Source: Clostridia bacterium (GTDB lineage: Bacteria; Bacillota; Clostridia; Oscillospirales; Acutalibacteraceae). From it: a DNA stretch of 64,000 bases. Location: contig JAFXBF010000003.1 of NCBI GenBank assembly GCA_017516745.1, positions 1 through 64,000 on the forward strand, written 5' to 3'. The notes under the pieces were generated by a model. The model was not told the origin of the DNA. It did not search any database and saw nothing but the letters and a program-made list of their open reading frames with translations. Below, piece by piece: positions 61,135-64,000 of this stretch (the stretch's first letter is position 1; every line of letters starts with the position of its first letter). The translations under genes were made by a program, and so were the position numbers.

Positions 61135-62270
61135 TAAATTTGATTATACCCTCACGAATAACCGAAGCTCGAGAAGCACGCGCAATGTCAATGGAAGATC
61201 TGGCTGAAAATATTGGTGTTACAAGACAGGCTATTTCCAAATATGAAAGGGGTATTACAAGCCCCTCTCCTGAAATGTTGCAGGCAATTTCTTATAGCTT
61301 GAGTTTCCCTTTGGATTTCTTTTACAAAACTGAGAAAAAAATTAATGCTGGTAGCAGTTCTTTGTTTTTTCGTTCAAATTCTAATATACCAAAGAAAATA
61401 AAAAATGCTTGCAAATATCAAATTAAATGGACTGATGAAGTTAAGAAACAGCTGGAGGAATATGTTGATTTTATCGAACGAGATGTGCCAACTATAGATA
61501 TCGAGTATAACGATTTAACATTTGATGATATTGAAGAAATGGCATTGAGTATTCGAAGAGAATGGGGATTAGGTGACGAACCGATAGGTGATTTAATTGG
61601 TGTATTAGAGAACAGAGGCATTATCATAACGCAATTTGCTACAAATAAGTTTTGCGAATTTAAAGGAATAGACGCATTTTCTTGTTGGAAAGACGGAACT
61701 CCGTACATTATATATCATTCTATCACCAAAAGTGCAGTTCGAACACGATTTAGCATTTTACACGAATTAGGCCATTTGATAATGCATAACTCTATTTCAG
61801 AAAGTGACTCATTAAAGAAAGATATAGTTGATTTTGCGGATATGCAAGCAGACAGATTTGCTGCAGCTTTTTTACTACCAGCAACTTCATTCCCTAATGA
61901 TATACGAAGTACATCTTTAGTTTCTTTAGAAGCTGTTAAACGAAAATGGGGAGCTGCGATGTCTACAATCATCAGACGTTGTGAAACTTTAGAGTTATTG
62001 ACAGATAATCAAGTTAACTATTTAAAGCGTCAAATGACCACACAAAAGTACTGGCATAAAGAACCTTTAGATGATGTTTTGAATATTCCTGCTCCAGAGA
62101 TTTTGCGTGATGCTATTTATCTTTTAATTGATAATGGTATAATTACTAAGTCATCTTTTATAAATTCATCAGCTTTATCTACAAACGATTTAAAGTATAT
62201 TTGTGGCTTGCCAGATGCTTTTTTCGATGAATGCGATCAACGCAAAAAGCCCGCTTTGCGATTGGTTTAA
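61131..62270 (+). CDS. XRE-HTH plus ImmA/IrrE metallopeptidase
   Basis: 379 aa. The N-terminal XRE domain (SMEDLAENIGVTRQAISKYE) is at residues about 18-70. The central ImmA/IrrE domain has the zinc motif HELGHLIMH and a following ADRFAAAFLLP, where the third-ligand position reads Asp-Met-Gln-Ala rather than the common Glu. A helical C-terminal region follows. Known relatives cleave repressors in phages and ICEs or act in defence pairs. No ribosome site of its own; translation is coupled to the upstream gene. Confidence 0.87.
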   Translation: MINLIIPSRITEAREARAMSMEDLAENIGVTRQAISKYERGITSPSPEMLQAISYSLSFPLDFFYKTEKKINAGSSSLFFRSNSNIPKKIKNACKYQIKWTDEVKKQLEEYVDFIERDVPTIDIEYNDLTFDDIEEMALSIRREWGLGDEPIGDLIGVLENRGIIITQFATNKFCEFKGIDAFSCWKDGTPYIIYHSITKSAVRTRFSILHELGHLIMHNSISESDSLKKDIVDFADMQADRFAAAFLLPATSFPNDIRSTSLVSLEAVKRKWGAAMSTIIRRCETLELLTDNQVNYLKRQMTTQKYWHKEPLDDVLNIPAPEILRDAIYLLIDNGIITKSSFINSSALSTNDLKYICGLPDAFFDECDQRKKPALRLV

Positions 62271-62301
62271 ATTAGAAAGCCACACAATAGTAGTAATAGA
62301 A

Positions 62302-62643
62302 CAAGAACCACAACCTGTGTTATAAAAGGCTACGATAAAAAGACCTCAGTAACCGCTACCAAATACGCAACGGCGGAACACGAATTTGGTGAATATATCA
62401 CATATGTATACGAACTAACTGAAACTATCATGTGTGAGAATACGGGTTGTAGTAAAACTGATACAATAAGCTATATATGAGGAGAATGGGAATCAAACGG
62501 TGGACGCAAAGTTTTTCATAAACGGAACAGAAACGAGAATTTGTGCTTGCGGTGTTGAAGAAACCCGTGAGGATGACCGTTCTGCAATAATCATAGTTAT
62601 CTTTGATACGGTGTTTGGCTTTATTGTTAGTTTGTTTAAATAA
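62302..62643 (+). pseudogene. Frameshifted C-terminal remnant of a surface protein
   Basis: Frame 1 (62311-62480) reads a cysteine-pair repeat (HEFGEYITYVYELTET, CENTGCSKTDT) and then stops. The continuation in another frame (from about 62487) reads FFINGTETRICACGVEET and ends FDTVFGFIVSLFK. These are the CxxC repeat and hydrophobic tail style of secreted repeat proteins. No start, at least one frameshift. The tail resembles that of the protein at 18047. Confidence 0.65.
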
Positions 62644-62659
62644 GCATAACACTTCAATA

Positions 62660-62692
62660 AACGGATCTCTGAAAAGAGGTCCGTTGTTTTTA
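62660..62692 (+). terminator. Terminator after surface-protein remnant
   Basis: AACGGAtCTCT pairs with AGAGgTCCGTT, followed by GTTTTT. Confidence 0.8.
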
Positions 62693-62752
62693 TCCCCAAA
62701 TTCGGCTGTCTATTATTGGTAAATTTACATCAATGATTTTCCGGTTGCGGTA

Positions 62753-62761
62753 TGATATAAT
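62753..62761 (+). promoter_or_regulatory. Extended -10 promoter of second ECF sigma gene
   Basis: TGaTATAAT at 62753-62761; the -35 position (62733-62738, ATGATT) is weak. Confidence 0.55.
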
Positions 62762-62857
62762 GAAAATATAATTTTTTAAAAAATTTTCCGTTACATTTTG
62801 AATTTCGGCTGACTACATAATGAAAGCAGATTTTATCACACGAAAGGAGACGGCGCA

Positions 62858-63397
62858 ATGTCGGTTAAAAAACAGGCTTCAGTCTTGCTGCAGCAGTGTT
62901 ATGACGATTATCGGCTGAAGCTGTTTAATTACTGTCTTGCTCGTCTTTCGGGTGAGCGTGAAGCGGCTGATGACTGTGTTCAGGAAGCGTTTCTGGTGTT
63001 TAATAAACGGCTGCTTGACGGTGAGGAGTTTGAAAACCCACGGGCTTTTCTTTATCGTACGGCAGAAAACTTCGTCAAGCGCAGGCAGGAAAAAATCACC
63101 AATGAAACCAAACGCAATGTGCCGCTTGAAGCTGCAGAGGATGCGGCAGTAAGTGACGAGATTTATACTGAAACACTCGACAGTATTGATTTTGATGCTC
63201 TTGCAAAACGGCTGATTGACGAACTGAGCGAGGATGAAAAAACGCTGTATAACCTGCGGTACATACAGAACACCCGTGTTGATGAAATTGCCTTGGCTTT
63301 AAAAATTTCACGGCCTGCGGCTTCAATGAGGCTGGTAAGGCTGAAAACAAAAATAACCGATATGGTGACCCGATTAGATTTTGAGAAAGGAGGCTGA
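62858..63397 (+). CDS. ECF-family RNA polymerase sigma factor
   Basis: 179-aa alternative sigma factor. Region 2 (CLARLSGEREAADDCVQEAF) and region 4 (DEIALALKISRPAASMRLVR) are both clear. AAAGGAGACGG precedes the ATG. A membrane partner gene follows by 5 bp. Second ECF/partner module of the window, distinct in sequence from the one at 29890. Confidence 0.92.
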   Translation: MSVKKQASVLLQQCYDDYRLKLFNYCLARLSGEREAADDCVQEAFLVFNKRLLDGEEFENPRAFLYRTAENFVKRRQEKITNETKRNVPLEAAEDAAVSDEIYTETLDSIDFDALAKRLIDELSEDEKTLYNLRYIQNTRVDEIALALKISRPAASMRLVRLKTKITDMVTRLDFEKGG

Positions 63398-63402
63398 CCG
63401 AT

Positions 63403-64000
63403 ATGACTGTAACAGTTAACAGAGAAGTTTTTCTTCACCCTGACTTGATGCAGGATATTTCCGAAACGCTCTGCGATTACCTCAACTCCCTTATTGATGC
63501 GGAGCTTGAAAAGGAGAATGCAGATTTCGATTTCATAGACGAATGTGCTTGTGCCATTAACGCAATCCGTGAAGGTTTTGTTGATGCCGTTCTTCCGGTT
63601 ATTTCACGCAAAGAATTCATGGCAAAGATTGGTATAAAAACAAACAGAGTTTCCAAGGCTTTTGCAGCGGTTGTCGCTGCAGCGATTATGCTTGTTGCCG
63701 GCAATTCGGCAATTGCTGCCGCAACGGACTACAATATTATTGAAGAAGTTGCGCAGAAAATTGCTGACTTTATTTCAAACAGCGAGGACGAAACAACACT
63801 TCCGTCTCAGACTGAACCAACAACTGAATCAGCACAAACAACGGTTTTACAGAAAAAGGAAGAAGATATAACCATTGAGTTTGAAGAAGGCTTTAAAACA
63901 GAATACAAAGTCGGCGAAGCCTTTGATTCAAAGGGGTTAAAAATTTATTTACTTTATGATGACGGCAGTAAAAAAGAGCTTGAAGCAAAGAGCTATAAAA
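63403..64000 (+). CDS. Membrane partner of ECF sigma factor (partial, runs off window)
   Basis: Open frame of at least 199 codons with no stop before the right edge. ATG at 63403 with AAAGGAGG 9 nt upstream. A cytoplasmic helical N-terminus (about residues 1-80), one span near residues 86-106 (FAAVVAAAIMLVAGNSAIAA) and a Thr/Gln-rich linker follow. Then comes the start of an Ig-like domain (YKVGEAFDSKGLKIYL) of Big-3 style. Likely anti-sigma or sensor exposed at the surface. Confidence 0.8.
   Translation, partial: MTVTVNREVFLHPDLMQDISETLCDYLNSLIDAELEKENADFDFIDECACAINAIREGFVDAVLPVISRKEFMAKIGIKTNRVSKAFAAVVAAAIMLVAGNSAIAAATDYNIIEEVAQKIADFISNSEDETTLPSQTEPTTESAQTTVLQKKEEDITIEFEEGFKTEYKVGEAFDSKGLKIYLLYDDGSKKELEAKSYK

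Overview
The window reads as a chromosome segment of a low-to-mid GC, Gram-positive gut-type Clostridia (probably Oscillospiraceae/Ruminococcaceae). The reasons are Firmicutes gene orders (tsaE-tsaB-rpiB-upp, rplI-dnaB, tilS-hpt-ftsH), short Shine-Dalgarno-led operons with 4-11 bp overlaps, a TagB/TagF-like glycerophosphotransferase, PadR/HAAS and ECF sigma pairs, and several glycoside hydrolases. Species is not determinable from sequence alone.

Layout. 1-12.5 kb: one long rightward housekeeping run for tRNA t6A modification, ribose-5-P isomerase, uracil salvage, ribosomal protein bL9, replicative helicase, tRNA-Ile lysidine synthase, purine salvage, FtsH and a divergent type IIA topoisomerase pair. 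12.5-24.8 kb: secG, a Gfo/Idh oxidoreductase plus DMT transporter, a GxDLY/SGNH esterase, a large secreted protein, a YjdF-like membrane protein with a GH29 fucosidase, rpmB and a wall-polymer glycerophosphotransferase. 24.8-36.3 kb: mostly leftward genes (purC, Gfo/Idh, esterase, HAD phosphatase-thiN-trmB, DivIVA-like, DapA-like, PadR/HAAS/secreted protein), interrupted by a rightward GH36 galactosidase and an ECF sigma/membrane-partner pair. 36.5-39.1 kb: a secreted M23 peptidase and a lipoprotein with an internal duplication.

39.2-46.1 kb: a leftward, terminator-bounded cassette of nine Caudovirus packaging/head genes (TerS, TerL, portal, protease-scaffold, decoration, HK97-type capsid, two connectors, and a tail-terminator/fibre-tip fusion). 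No tail, lysis, regulatory or integrase gene is present. 46.3-55.1 kb: a TPP enzyme, a secreted family I.5-like lipase, an amylase-phosphoglycerate-mutase-like-phosphoesterase operon, and a protein that joins an XRE DNA-binding domain, one membrane span and a complete lipase domain. This last protein is the most unusual in the window.

55.2-59.3 kb: tRNA-CAU and tRNA-Trp followed by a compact integrated element (integrase, excisionase-like, RepA/RecA-like ATPase, DUF669-like protein). 12-bp-period TGTCA repeats occur near both ends. 59.3-62.7 kb is AT-rich and decayed, with gene fragments around one intact XRE/ImmA-IrrE metallopeptidase pair. The window ends in a second ECF sigma gene and its membrane partner, which runs off the right edge.
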